Below, in pieces: positions 24,918 through 34,542 of a DNA stretch of 64,000 nt; within the stretch, counting starts at the first letter, position 1; every line of letters begins with the position of its first letter. A program made the translations under genes and the position numbers. Origin of the DNA: Trema orientale (taxonomy: Eukaryota; Streptophyta; Magnoliopsida; Rosales; Cannabaceae); NCBI GenBank assembly GCA_002914845.1, contig JXTC01000379.1:85863-149862 (forward strand). Reading direction: 5' to 3'. The notes below the pieces were generated by a model. The model was given only the letters and a program-made list of their open reading frames with translations, was not told where the DNA came from and did no database searches.

Positions 24918-27419
24918 CTAGGAAAAAAAAAAAAAAGAAATAAAAAAAAAAAAAAAAAAAAATTAAAAAAAAAAAAAACAAAACTTCAAACACTTCAAAG
25001 TATCTAGAGCATATAAAGCAATTATGTGCTAAACAACAGCCACTGACAGGAGAAGCATCTGTGTTTCTTATCCCAAAAAAAAAAAAAGGAAAAATGGAGA
25101 AGCATCAAAGAAGATGATAGAGTACCTGTAGGGCCAAACCATAACCACCATTTACATCTTGCTCGAAATAAAGTAACTGGAAGATTACATCAAGTTGAGC
25201 GCAATATTTTAGTATTAACACTTACAAATAACAAGAAGGTAGATATTGAAAACAAAAGAAAAGGTAGATATAAAAAGAGGCAGTTTATAAACTAAAAGAC
25301 AGACAGATCAAACAAGCATCATAGTCATGCTGATACAAATTTTGCATTCAAATATGTGCAATAGATTTACCTTAAATTTGCTTTGTGCAGTTGAAGTAAC
25401 CCTTACTACAACCCCTGCCTCAGCTTGTTGCTCATTGATTGTCACACCGAAAAAGTGAGCACACTGCTTATCAACCTGAAACAAGAAATAAATCTGTAAG
25501 AGGAATACAACCAAAAAGAATATTGACTCCATCATGATAAAAAACTAAACAAGCACCTTTCCGCTAACTGATGTTCCAATTGGAAGGGGTCTGACAGTAA
25601 CAGTCCCATTCAGAGCTTCTTCAAGTACATTAGCAGATATTGTAGTCTTGATAGGGACTCCGAGCTTGCTATAGACAAAAAAAAAATTAAAATATTGAAA
25701 AATACATGACAACATCTAAGCATATTATTTATAAACCAAAATAGATCACCTAAACAAAGCCGCAAACATTGTATTGACTGTTCCAAGATTTGACAAGTCA
25801 ATTTCCATGTCCATGCCTTCAGCATCGAGAGCCTAAAAGAATATTAGGAAGCCTTAAAAACATAAGAATGTGGCACGACTTAAAAAATAATAATTAAAAA
25901 ATTAAAAATTAAAAATTAAAAATAAATAAATAAAATAAAAGGTAAGAGGATAAAAAATAAATTTGCAACCAAAGTTCCCGCTCAGTTAAATACTAAGATT
26001 AGCAACTCCCGACAAACAAATGAAATAATGTGTATCTACTAATGAAGGGCCCATTCCCCATTTCAAGAGTCAGCATATCAACCTTTCAATTATCGGTTCT
26101 CGGTATAAGATTTTCTTTATCTACGTTTTTGCTTTCGAAACCAACAATATTTATAACTCCATATAAACCAAACAATCTCATTCTAGAGGATTTAAATCAA
26201 AAATTTTCTCTTAACTTCATTGAATGCGGGGTATTCAAGCAGAACCAAATAATTCCTCGTAAAATATTTGATATCAAAAGAGTAGTTTGTACCTTATTAC
26301 CAAATGCACATATACTCACAAGTACATGCCGAAAAACACTAGTACCAAATTCAAATGACAAATTACAGGGGGAAAAAAGTTCAAAGAAAGAAAGAAAAAA
26401 GAAGAAAAAGGACCTCAAATCCTGCACTATCGTACTGCCTTCTCTTCTCTGGGTCAGACAAGATGCTATAAGAATATGCAACCTCCTTGAAAAGTTCAGA
26501 AGCTTCTGGGTTGCTGGCATTCTTGTCTGGATGATACCTGCCCATGATTTGTAAAGCAAAAGATTTCAGAATAAAATCGCATGAGTAGTAACCAACAGCT
26601 AAGAAAATGGAGTGTGGGAAACCAAAAAGAGCCACAAGAAAAAGATTTCAAAGAACCACAGGCACTATTTTCATTAGCTAAAGTTCTATTCCGATATTAC
26701 GATGATAACATGTAAGGTTTCCCACATAATCAAAAAATAAACAACTCCACTATGTCACCCTGCATTTCAAATCCACAAGTCAGCTCAAAACAATTCAACA
26801 TCTTTGACGCAGAGAAATTCACCATCACTTCAAATCTACTTCGAGAGATGCCAAGGAGGTAACCAAAAAGTCCCCGTTACATACATCACATGACTTACGA
26901 ATTACTCCTACTGATGATTAATGAAATACAAGACGCAGAGTTGGAGAAATCCAAATCTATTGTCACTAATTAGATGCGTCCAATATCAGATTCCATCACA
27001 CAAGATGTACTCTATCCAAATTCTGAAATCAATAAAAGGGTATTCATTTTTCTCACATCTGAACCATTTACTTGCAATAATGACCTCATCAAGCTGGAAT
27101 GACACACACAAAATAGTTCAATGCACATAATTACAATGTACAAAAGCTAATTAAGCAAAATTTGACAAAACCCATAACTTCAAATTAATTAATTTTTAGG
27201 GAGAGGGAGACAAGGAATTAATTGGGGAATAAATGTGGTAGAACCCAAAAGTGCAAAATAAAATAAAATAAAATAAAATAAAACTTACTTGAGAGCAAGC
27301 TTTCTGTAAGCAGTTTTAATCTCCTGATCAGTTGAATCCCTCGACACGGAGAGTACCTCATATGGGTCTCGTCTATTTGCAGGGGCCGAAGGTCCTTCCA
27401 TTTTCGAACCTAACCCCAT
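22446..27419 (-). CDS. ARG1: DnaJ-domain protein ARG1/ARL type (Altered Response to Gravity)
   Basis: Eleven exons join in frame to 415 aa (1248 nt): 27289-27419, 26414-26537, 25750-25832, 25557-25668, 25371-25475, 25126-25176, 23686-23775, 23455-23563, 23220-23368, 23083-23136, 22446-22685. Every junction is GT-AG. The J domain is at about residues 18-84 with the HPD triad at 46-48, so it should stimulate an Hsp70 partner. The conserved middle carries [10 protein letters not shown] and [18 protein letters not shown] coiled coil spans about 287-348 ([13 protein letters not shown]). The C-terminus is acidic/Gly-rich, then basic, ending SDKKLG. Arabidopsis ARG1 (410 aa) is a peripheral membrane J-protein needed for root and hypocotyl gravitropism and auxin redistribution. 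The start is supported by a strong context (G at -3, G at +4) and by homologous N-terminal length. ARG1 rather than its ARL paralogues is my best reading but not proven. Intron 6 contains the assembly gap. Confidence 0.95.
24502..24789. other. Assembly gap (288 N) inside ARG1 intron 6
   Basis: A run of N lies between the exons at 25126-25176 and 23686-23775. The flanking exon phases are compatible without it and the protein aligns without loss, so no coding exon is expected inside. The two ORFs that span it are artefacts. Confidence 0.95.
24881..24978. repeat. A-rich low-complexity tract in ARG1 intron 6
   Basis: Almost 100 bases of A interrupted by few other bases lie about 90 bases from the assembly gap. 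On the coding strand this is a T-rich intronic tract. Such tracts commonly cause sequencing and assembly failure and probably explain the nearby gap. Confidence 0.8.
27256..27284. repeat. (AAATA)n microsatellite next to the ARG1 intron 1 donor
   Basis: About five AAATA units lie directly downstream (minus strand, TATTT units) of the first 5' splice site (donor dinucleotide 27287-27288). The resulting U-rich sequence after GTAAGT is typical of efficiently recognised plant introns. Confidence 0.7.
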
Positions 27420-27462
27420 CTCTCTCTCCTCTCTCCTCTCTCCTCTCTCCTCTCTCTCTCAA
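27420..27462 (-). repeat. GGAGAGA heptamer repeats abutting the ARG1 start
   Basis: On the coding strand the leader is a run of GAGAGAG/GGAGAGA heptamers ending directly at GAGATGGGG, the start codon. It is a pure-purine 5' UTR tract, the opposite polarity to the (CT)n leader of the zinc-finger gene. Confidence 0.8.
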
Positions 27463-27479
27463 CTAGAAAATTGTCTTGT

Positions 27480-29010
27480 GAATCAGCGAAATTGATCCAA
27501 TCATGGAAATTCTAGCACCCAGAAAAATATCAATAATGAAAGCACTTGAGAATATATTTCACCAGAGGAAGACGACGCGCAATTCGAAGCAGTATTGGAT
27601 CGCTATATATATATATATGTATATATCTTTTTGCAACCAAGAAATCAAGAAAAGCAATGAGACACTGATAACTTCAATGAACAAGTCAAACCCTTGAAAA
27701 TAATAACTCTAGATTCACAGAGAAAATAGCTAGGGTTTTTCAATTTTTCAATTATTATTATTATTTTTTTTTTTTTTAACAGAGGAAAAGGAAAAGGAAC
27801 GCGTTAGTTGAAGAACAAGATATATACACCCGATACGACTTTCTTGCCTTTATTTTCCCCCCTCACTTTTCTTTTTCCTTTTTTTTTTCTTTTCTTTTCT
27901 TTCTCTTTTAATTTAAAAAAATAAAAATAAAAAAATTCTCCAATTTTCTTGGGTTTTTCCTAATCTCAAGTTTAACCCTTGTATTACGTAATTTCAGCCA
28001 ACAGAATTTGTCTTTCGGTCAAACAAAGAAAAAAAAAATGAATTTTTCACTTACCAATAAGTATTTGTCTGATCCTTTTCCACACCGTAAACTATAATTT
28101 ACATATATAGGGTATTTCTTCGATTGGTATTTTAGTATTTACCATTGACGAATATTTTGAGTTTAGATCGTTTGATTGTATGAATCATTTACTTGTACTG
28201 AAAAAAGTTATTGTATTCAATATTTATCTACATATAAAAGGTTATTTAATAGTTTAAATAATAAGTACCATGTTTTTTACCTGCTAAAATTAACATCTTT
28301 TCTTCTTTAGTTTTCATTTTTTTTTCAATCATATTTTCATTAATATACTCCTACTATTTTAATTATCAGTAATTTTAATTTCCCATAAATTTTAATTCAT
28401 AGTAAAGCCAATTTAGTGTAACAAATTTCAGCGTTAAAAAAAAAAATTAAACTCACCATCCTACACTAAAGCCACAAAAACTATAGTAATTCATATTAAA
28501 AAATTAAATTAAAAATAACGATGAAAAATGTAAGAAATTTAAAAATTAAAATATAAGACATTTTAAAATTAAATTCTATAAAAAAATATAATTCATATAA
28601 TAGGTAAATAAAATTTACATGTAATAAAATCACGTTCTAAACTTATTATGTAAAAGAAGTAACGCAAACTAAATTCCAAAAATATTTCATTTAATATTTA
28701 AAATAATTAAAATTATAATAAATTATAAGGAAAAAAATATTAGAATTGTCTATAAATTTAAATGGAATATTTTTATTCCATTTCATAAATATAAAAAGTA
28801 TTCCTAAAAATCATTATATACAGAAGTTTGAATCAAAGTGGAAGTAAATTAGTTTGAGTCATTAGTTTCTTTTTATGTTATTGTATATCACTCCTACTTG
28901 ATCAAAATGGAAATAAGTGGAATTAACATGCTATGTTATTATAGATCACTTCTATTTGATCAAAATATTTATCGGTGAAAAAAAAAATCACCTATACTTA
29001 TATATTTGTA
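27480..29010. other. ARG1 promoter region and AT-rich spacer
   Basis: The first few hundred bases are the likely ARG1 promoter and leader, including the telo-box and T-rich runs at 27760-27900. From about 28000 the sequence is very AT-rich, with no gene or bounded element recognised. Confidence 0.4.
27731..27738 (-). promoter_or_regulatory. Telo-box upstream of ARG1
   Basis: AAACCCTA on the minus strand, within AAAAACCCTAGCTA, lies about 310 bases upstream of the ATG. Telo-boxes are frequent near transcription starts of broadly expressed plant genes. Function here is inferred. Confidence 0.45.
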
Positions 29011-29014
29011 TTTA

Positions 29015-29921
29015 GGGAAGTTCTAAATCCATCACCATTTAAACTATGTACATTTACTTTCTTTTTACATCCAATTTCTTTTTATATCACAAAAAATAAT
29101 TTTAAATAATTATGTTTTTGTTTTATACATTCTTTATATTCCAAAAATACTTAATTAATTTGTACATTCATTTTTTTTGTTTTTAATGTCTAATTCTCAA
29201 GCTAAAAAGAACTAAAGATAAAAAAATATAATTTATAAACAATATTTTAAAGGATTAGAGAACAAAAAATTAAAGAAATAAAAGCAAGGAGTTCTATTTG
29301 CATATACAATTTTTAAATCAATTAAAGAAAAGATTTGTTAAACGAAAAAGAAGCAATAAAAATGATATAAACACATCACACCATATAAGCACAAAGTACT
29401 GCATATTTTTTTTGTTATAATACAGTCTTTCAAAGTGAATTAAGCACAATGATAAATAAAGAAAACATGAATTGTCATCTATATGCATATGCTTATAGAC
29501 AATAGGATTGATATTTTTTTTTGTTCCACGATTTTATTCTTAAAAACTCTTTAATTATGTTTATATACAAATAATAATAAACAAAGAAATGTGATTTTAT
29601 TAATATATATATATAGTCAGATTGATTTTTTTTCTCCTGTCCCACAATGCCCTTTTTTCCTATAAAAAAATGAAAAAAAGAAAAAAAAATTTTTGATTGT
29701 GTACATATGCATATATATTTTATGTTCTACGATTATCTTTTCATTTTTTACTTGATAAGGAAGTTCTAAATCCATCACCATTTAGATTATATAAATTTAT
29801 TATACATAATAATAGCATTTTACTATTGACTTGTCCTTTTTAATAATTCTAATTATGAGTAAATTTAGAATTAAAATTATGAATGTATATAGTCCAAATA
29901 GTGATGGATTTAGAACTTCTC
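29015..29921. mobile_element. Compound TIR element with three copies of one terminus
   Basis: GGAAGTTCTAAATCCATCAC occurs in plus orientation at about 29016 and again at 29759, and its mirror GTGATGGATTTAGAACTTCT ends near 29921. The inner pair bounds a 163-bp MITE and the outer pair a 907-bp unit, so either one MITE has inserted beside another or a longer element has an internal duplicate of its end. No transposase and no clear TSD. Confidence 0.65.
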
Positions 29922-29990
29922 TTGTATTTATCTTTTTTGCTTTCCTTAACTAGTATCCAAGTGACTAGATGTAAATCATAAATAAACTAA

Positions 29991-30282
29991 GGCTATGTTT
30001 GATAGGGAGGAAAAAGGAAAGGGAAGAAAAGAGAGGGAAAAAAGTGGAGAGAAAATGATAAATAGGTTGTTTAGAAGGAAAAAAATCATGGAAGGGGAAA
30101 AAAATATGAATAGAGCTCACCATTTGTTAACAAATAGGAAAGGAAAATTTTATAACTTGTCATTAACAGAAAATAACCTATTATTACCCTATTTTTGAAA
30201 TAGATTAATAAATTCTTAAAATTATTAACTAGTAATTTCACTAAATTATCATTTTCCTTCTTTCCTATTATATCAAACAACA
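29991..30282. mobile_element. Tourist-like (PIF/Harbinger) MITE
   Basis: TIRs GGCTATGTTTGAT and, mirrored, TGTTGTTTGAT bound 292 bases, flanked by TAA on both sides (29988-29990, 30283-30285). A 3-bp TAA duplication and a GTTTG-containing terminus fit Tourist-like MITEs. The 67-codon frame inside is element sequence, not a gene. Confidence 0.7.
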
Positions 30283-30536
30283 TAAACAAAAAGTATTTTC
30301 CTTATTATCACTCTTACTATATAATTGATATCACAAATTTAAGATTTTATTCTATGAACTATTTACTTATTACAAAGAGTAATAGAAAATAACTTTTGAG
30401 AACAATCAATGAAGTTGAGCAATACTAAATAAAAAGAGCAATTTTTTTTTTAAATTTTGGAAAATAGCAGTTACTTTTTCCTTCTTTATTTCCTTTTTTC
30501 TTGGCAGCTTCTCCACTTGATATAACAGTTTGTTAC

Positions 30537-30872
30537 TAGTGGCGGGCGGACTAGGATTGTTTCTCAAGATTATTTTTGAAGCGGCATAATATAAAAATTT
30601 TGTACAAAATTAAAATACAAAAAATACAAGTTAAATAAGAAATTAGGGATTTACATGTCAAAAAATAAAGATTTGAGACCTAAATACAAAAAACACTAAA
30701 ATTTGGGGACTTTTGCTGTCTATTACCTAAACTATAGCTAACTAAATAAATGTAAAATTAAAATGAGGAGGGATATATCAATAAATTTTCAAAAAATTAA
30801 TTTAAAAATCACAAAAAAAAAAAAAAAACAAAATTTGACAGGCCACTCTTGCGTGTTGTGCGTCCGCCACTG
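30537..30872. mobile_element. hAT-type MITE with exact 8-bp target-site duplication
   Basis: TAGTGGCGGGCGGACTAG at the left end and GTGCGTCCGCCACTG at the right are TIRs. The element (336 bp) is flanked on both sides by an identical TTTGTTAC (30529-30536 and 30873-30880). An 8-bp TSD with short TIRs starting YAGTGGCGG is characteristic of hAT elements. The interior is AT-rich with no coding capacity. Confidence 0.85.
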
Positions 30873-31738
30873 TTTGTTACATCATAGGCTGTCTAGTAAG
30901 TAATGTTCTCATAGAGAACTACATTCTTATGGTCATGACTCATGAGTTTTAGTTGTGCATTTTCTAAAATAATTAAAAATTCTTTTCAATTTTTACAACT
31001 CAAAAGAGCCAGAAGTGAAACAATCTAAAAGCATGTCAATTGCCATAAAGATTAAACGGTAGCTGGCTCTGTCGTTCTGTCTTGTAGCCAAGGGTCTCTC
31101 TCTCGGCTAAACAACTAATTTTGCCGTTAAAAGTCTCTACTAAGTCTAAAGCTAGCAAAGTAGCAAGAAAGATACTCCCAAACTGGCTTGGTCCTCCTCA
31201 ATGGATAAAGTCGGCGACCCACCAGGAAAAAATAATAAATAAAAAAAATGGTAGGGGGCGGGCGTTCCAGACTCCTTAAAAGAAATACAAAGGTCTTGTC
31301 ATCCTTCCTAGGGAAAATTTCATCCACGAAACTTTAAATTTTAAAATTTTAAAAAAATCCAACGACTCATTAATTATTCATATTAATTGGGTTTTTTTTT
31401 CATTATTGCATATGTTTCTTCTTTTCTTTTCCATGAAGTTAATAGATATGTTGCTAGAGGACTGATTAGTTGGTCCCGCAATGATTTTCAATTATTTACT
31501 TATTTTTAGGGTTAAATAACGAATAAATATTTCTATTCAACCTAAGCTAAATGTTTTTTTTTTTTTTTGGTTCCCGGTAATGACCTAAGCTAAATGTTGG
31601 TCCTTGAAACTTCACCTAAACCTCATCAGTTGACCTCAGCAGTTCACCTGCTTACTTCTATTAGAAATTACCTGAAAAGATCCAGCTAGAATTAAAACAA
31701 GCCCCATGATTAATTTAAAACTAGATGTTATCCATTAA

Positions 31739-31908
31739 GTAATGCTAGAGACACCAAAAATTTGCACAAAAAATTTTACACGAATGATGTGACATCTATT
31801 TTCACCGTTTAAAATAGGACTTCATTTTTTAAAATTTAGCGGTTAAAATGAATGTCACATCATATAGTGTAAATTTTTGACATAAATTTTTGATATCCCA
31901 AGTATTAC
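31739..31908. mobile_element. Small TIR MITE, family B copy 1
   Basis: GTAATGCTAGAGACACC at the left and GATATCCCAAGTATTAC at the right are TIRs, and the whole 170 bp folds on itself through GATGTGACAT / TGTCACATCAT. A partial relative lies at about 57595-57668. The superfamily is not determined. Confidence 0.75.
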
Positions 31909-32016
31909 TCATGAAAAACTATTCAACCTCTAGGTCTCAGATTCTCATTAATACTTGTACCCACGAAGTGGCTCAAGTGTTAATGAGAACTTAGGACCAA
32001 GAGCACGAACTCTTTA

Positions 32017-32308
32017 GGCTCTTTTTGGAACTCAGATTTTGTAGAAAAAAAAATTGTAAGAAAAAAAATCATGAAAAAAGAAATAAGAAAATAATTTTCT
32101 TAAAAGTTTATAGAACTTTATTTTGACACTTTTAGTTTTACTAATTAATGTGTCAATATTCTATATAATAAAAAATAACATCAAATCAAACTCTTGCTTT
32201 TCTTGAAAAAAATTTCTATAATTTTTTGTTACAATCCAAACATGAGAAAATAGAATCTCTTAGAATTTTTTTTCTTTCCCTCTCAAAATCCAAGTTCCAA
32301 ACAGAGCC
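32017..32308. mobile_element. TIR MITE with GGCTCTKTTTGGAAC ends
   Basis: The left end GGCTCTTTTTGGAACTCAG matches the mirrored right end GGCTCTGTTTGGAACTTGG at 16 of 19 positions. The terminus resembles Tourist-like MITEs, but the 3-bp flanks (TTA, AAG) do not match. The element lies only 66 bases from the next one. Confidence 0.65.
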
Positions 32309-32374
32309 AAGAACATTCCTAGGTAATCTTCTTCGGTACATCTCCTTAAGTCCATACTTACCCCGAACTCTTAA

Positions 32375-33040
32375 GGCTTCGTTTGGTATGCAGGATAGGA
32401 TAAGATAGGATTGGACTATTTTAAAGGATTGGATTGGATTGGATAGCATAGGATAAGATGGAATTATAGTCCAATCCTATCCCGTGTTTGGTGTGCTACT
32501 TTTTGTTAGGATAGGTGTGTTTCATAGTTTTAGGTAAATTAAAAATTTTGAGGTTTGATTATTTAGAAAAATACCACTTTTGAAAATTAATTTAGAAAAA
32601 TATCATTTTTAGAAGTCAATTTTGTAAAAATATCATTTTTAAAAACTTATTTACAAAAATACCATTTTTAAAAAAAATATTTTGAAAAAATACCACTTTT
32701 AAAACTTATTTTTGGAAAATGACATTTTTTTAAAATTATTTGCAAAAATACCATTTATAAAACATATTTTGGAAAATACTATTTCTGGTTTTACCATTTT
32801 AAAAGTTAATTTCGAAAGTATCATTTATTACTACTTCAAAAACATTCTATTTTTTTAATCAAATTCATAATCCCTCCTAATCCCAAATTTTCAAGAGGAT
32901 AAGATTATCCCCTTCTAAGGGGATTATTTTTGGAGTGGATTATTTTAATCTAATATAATCCATCTCATATGCATGCACCAAACATGGGATTAATTTAATC
33001 CAATCCAATCCCATCCTTATCCTGTATTCTAAACGTGACC
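32375..33040. mobile_element. Tourist-like MITE carrying an internal AT minisatellite
   Basis: The ends GGCTTCGTTTGGTATGCAGG and, mirrored, GGTCACGTTTAGAATACAGG are flanked by TAA on each side (32372-32374, 33041-33043), fitting PIF/Harbinger. Next to each TIR lie GGATTGGATT-like subrepeats. The centre (about 32560-32830) is a degenerate tandem array of an AAATACCATTTTTAAAA phrase with a period near 35-40 bp. No transposase. Confidence 0.8.
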
Positions 33041-33474
33041 TAAAGGAACTTTCCGAGAGCACGATGCACTAGTTCTATGCGATTAGTCAGAGCGCTAATC
33101 CCGATCAACCATTGGCTTTTTTTTTTTTCCAACCAAACGAAAAAGAAAACATAACAAAACACATGAAGAAAAAGGTATTCAACCCAGTGCACAAGACAAA
33201 CACAAAAACTATAAACTGACGGGTACACCCACTAGTTTCTGGACCAGTAAAAGATCTTACGCTCGCAAAAAACAGGTATCAAAAATTCATTTTAAACTTT
33301 GTGATAAGCACTTCACAATTTCCAGTCCGTTAACACCTCACACCCTCAACCGACCTTACTCTTTTTTTCTTATCAATACATAGGCTCATGAGATTAATGT
33401 TATTTTACTCAATAGTGCTAAAACGCCAACTTGAACTAACATTAGTTACCTGCTGGCTTATGGCAATTATAAGT

Positions 33475-33611
33475 CATTAATTGTAATGAAACACCACAAA
33501 TGTGATAGTATGTTAGCATTATCACATGATCTTGTAAAAAACCATGATCCTACATTATCATATAAAGTACTAACATACTGTCACATGTGTGGAATTTTAT
33601 TATCATAATGA
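33475..33611. repeat. Foldback repeat
   Basis: CCACAAATGTGATAGTATGTTAG (left, from about 33494; only its core is exact) mirrors CTAACATACTGTCACATGTG (right, from about 33570). Weaker pairing extends outward through CATTAATTG / ATCATAATG. Probably a small decayed MITE. Confidence 0.65.
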
Positions 33612-33871
33612 TTAGAGTCCTATGTAATGATCTCATTATTATTGATAATGCATATCATTGCTCCACAACACTTTACACGATAACAGAAAATTAGAAAGTC
33701 CCACAAACTAAAAACAAGCTACATAGCATGATGGTGCTAGAAGCACCTTCATGTTATCAAGCAATAGGGCTGTAGAACACGTCACACTCCATGTGAGTGT
33801 GTAGAGCCATATACTGATACTAAAACACGACATTCTCATGTGAAGTGTTCCGTTACTCGACTATACAAGAT

Positions 33872-33985
33872 GGGCATTATTAGTGCTTAGCACCACATAA
33901 TAATAAAGTCTAAGATCCATGAGTGAATTTACAGACGGGACCCACCTATTAGTAGGTGGTGCTAAGTACCTCCTTAACATTGCTC
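33872..33985. mobile_element. 114-bp TIR MITE
   Basis: GGGCATTATTAGTGCTTAGC at the left is mirrored by GCTAAGTACCTCCTTAACAT and TGCTC at the right. Inside is a perfect palindrome, CCACCTA/TAGGTGG, with a short loop near 33945-33962. TSD unclear. Confidence 0.6.
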
Positions 33986-34542
33986 TATTACAAATAAGGG
34001 GCAATCTTTCTTTCAAAAGCTTCGATCCTTCCACTATATCAAGGTACAATCATTAACAACTAGCAATAGAACGGGATGCAAAGAAATTGAATCAGGCTTA
34101 GAAATTTTACGCTAGCATCTCGCCTAGTTAAATATACAACTGTAAATGTCATAATGGTCAAGTTCAACTCTCCGGCTTAAGCTATCAAACTTAAACTCGC
34201 CTCAGATTGTGCTTGCCTCAAAGAAAAACTCGATCCATGAGAATCCATCAATTCACAAGTTGAAATGAAGCACAAAACCGTGTTGAACCTAAACTTCAAG
34301 GAGGAAAAGAGAAAAAAGACTTATAATAATGCTTGCATTGCTAGCCTCAAGGCAAGAACTCTTCCATTTTCTACATTGACTTGAAGTACATCTAAAATCC
34401 CTAAGAAGGACCAAGGTTCACTGGCCCTGTATGGAGGATGACGAACTGTTTTGGCGCGTAAAAAGGCTACGCTTGGGTGGGAGTACTGACAATTTTGGGT
34501 ATCTAAATAGAAGGGAAAAAAACTCAACAAACCCAACTGACA

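Larger units (their letters stand above)
33041..34542 (-). other. BRUTUS 3' flank and spacer
   Basis: Besides the two foldback elements listed, nothing is recognisable. Roughly 34320-34542 should be the 3' UTR of the BRUTUS gene on the minus strand. No canonical AATAAA was seen close to the stop. Confidence 0.4.

Noticed and set aside
29995-30289. 67-codon frames on both strands
   Set aside because: They lie inside the Tourist-like MITE at 29991-30282 and are low complexity.
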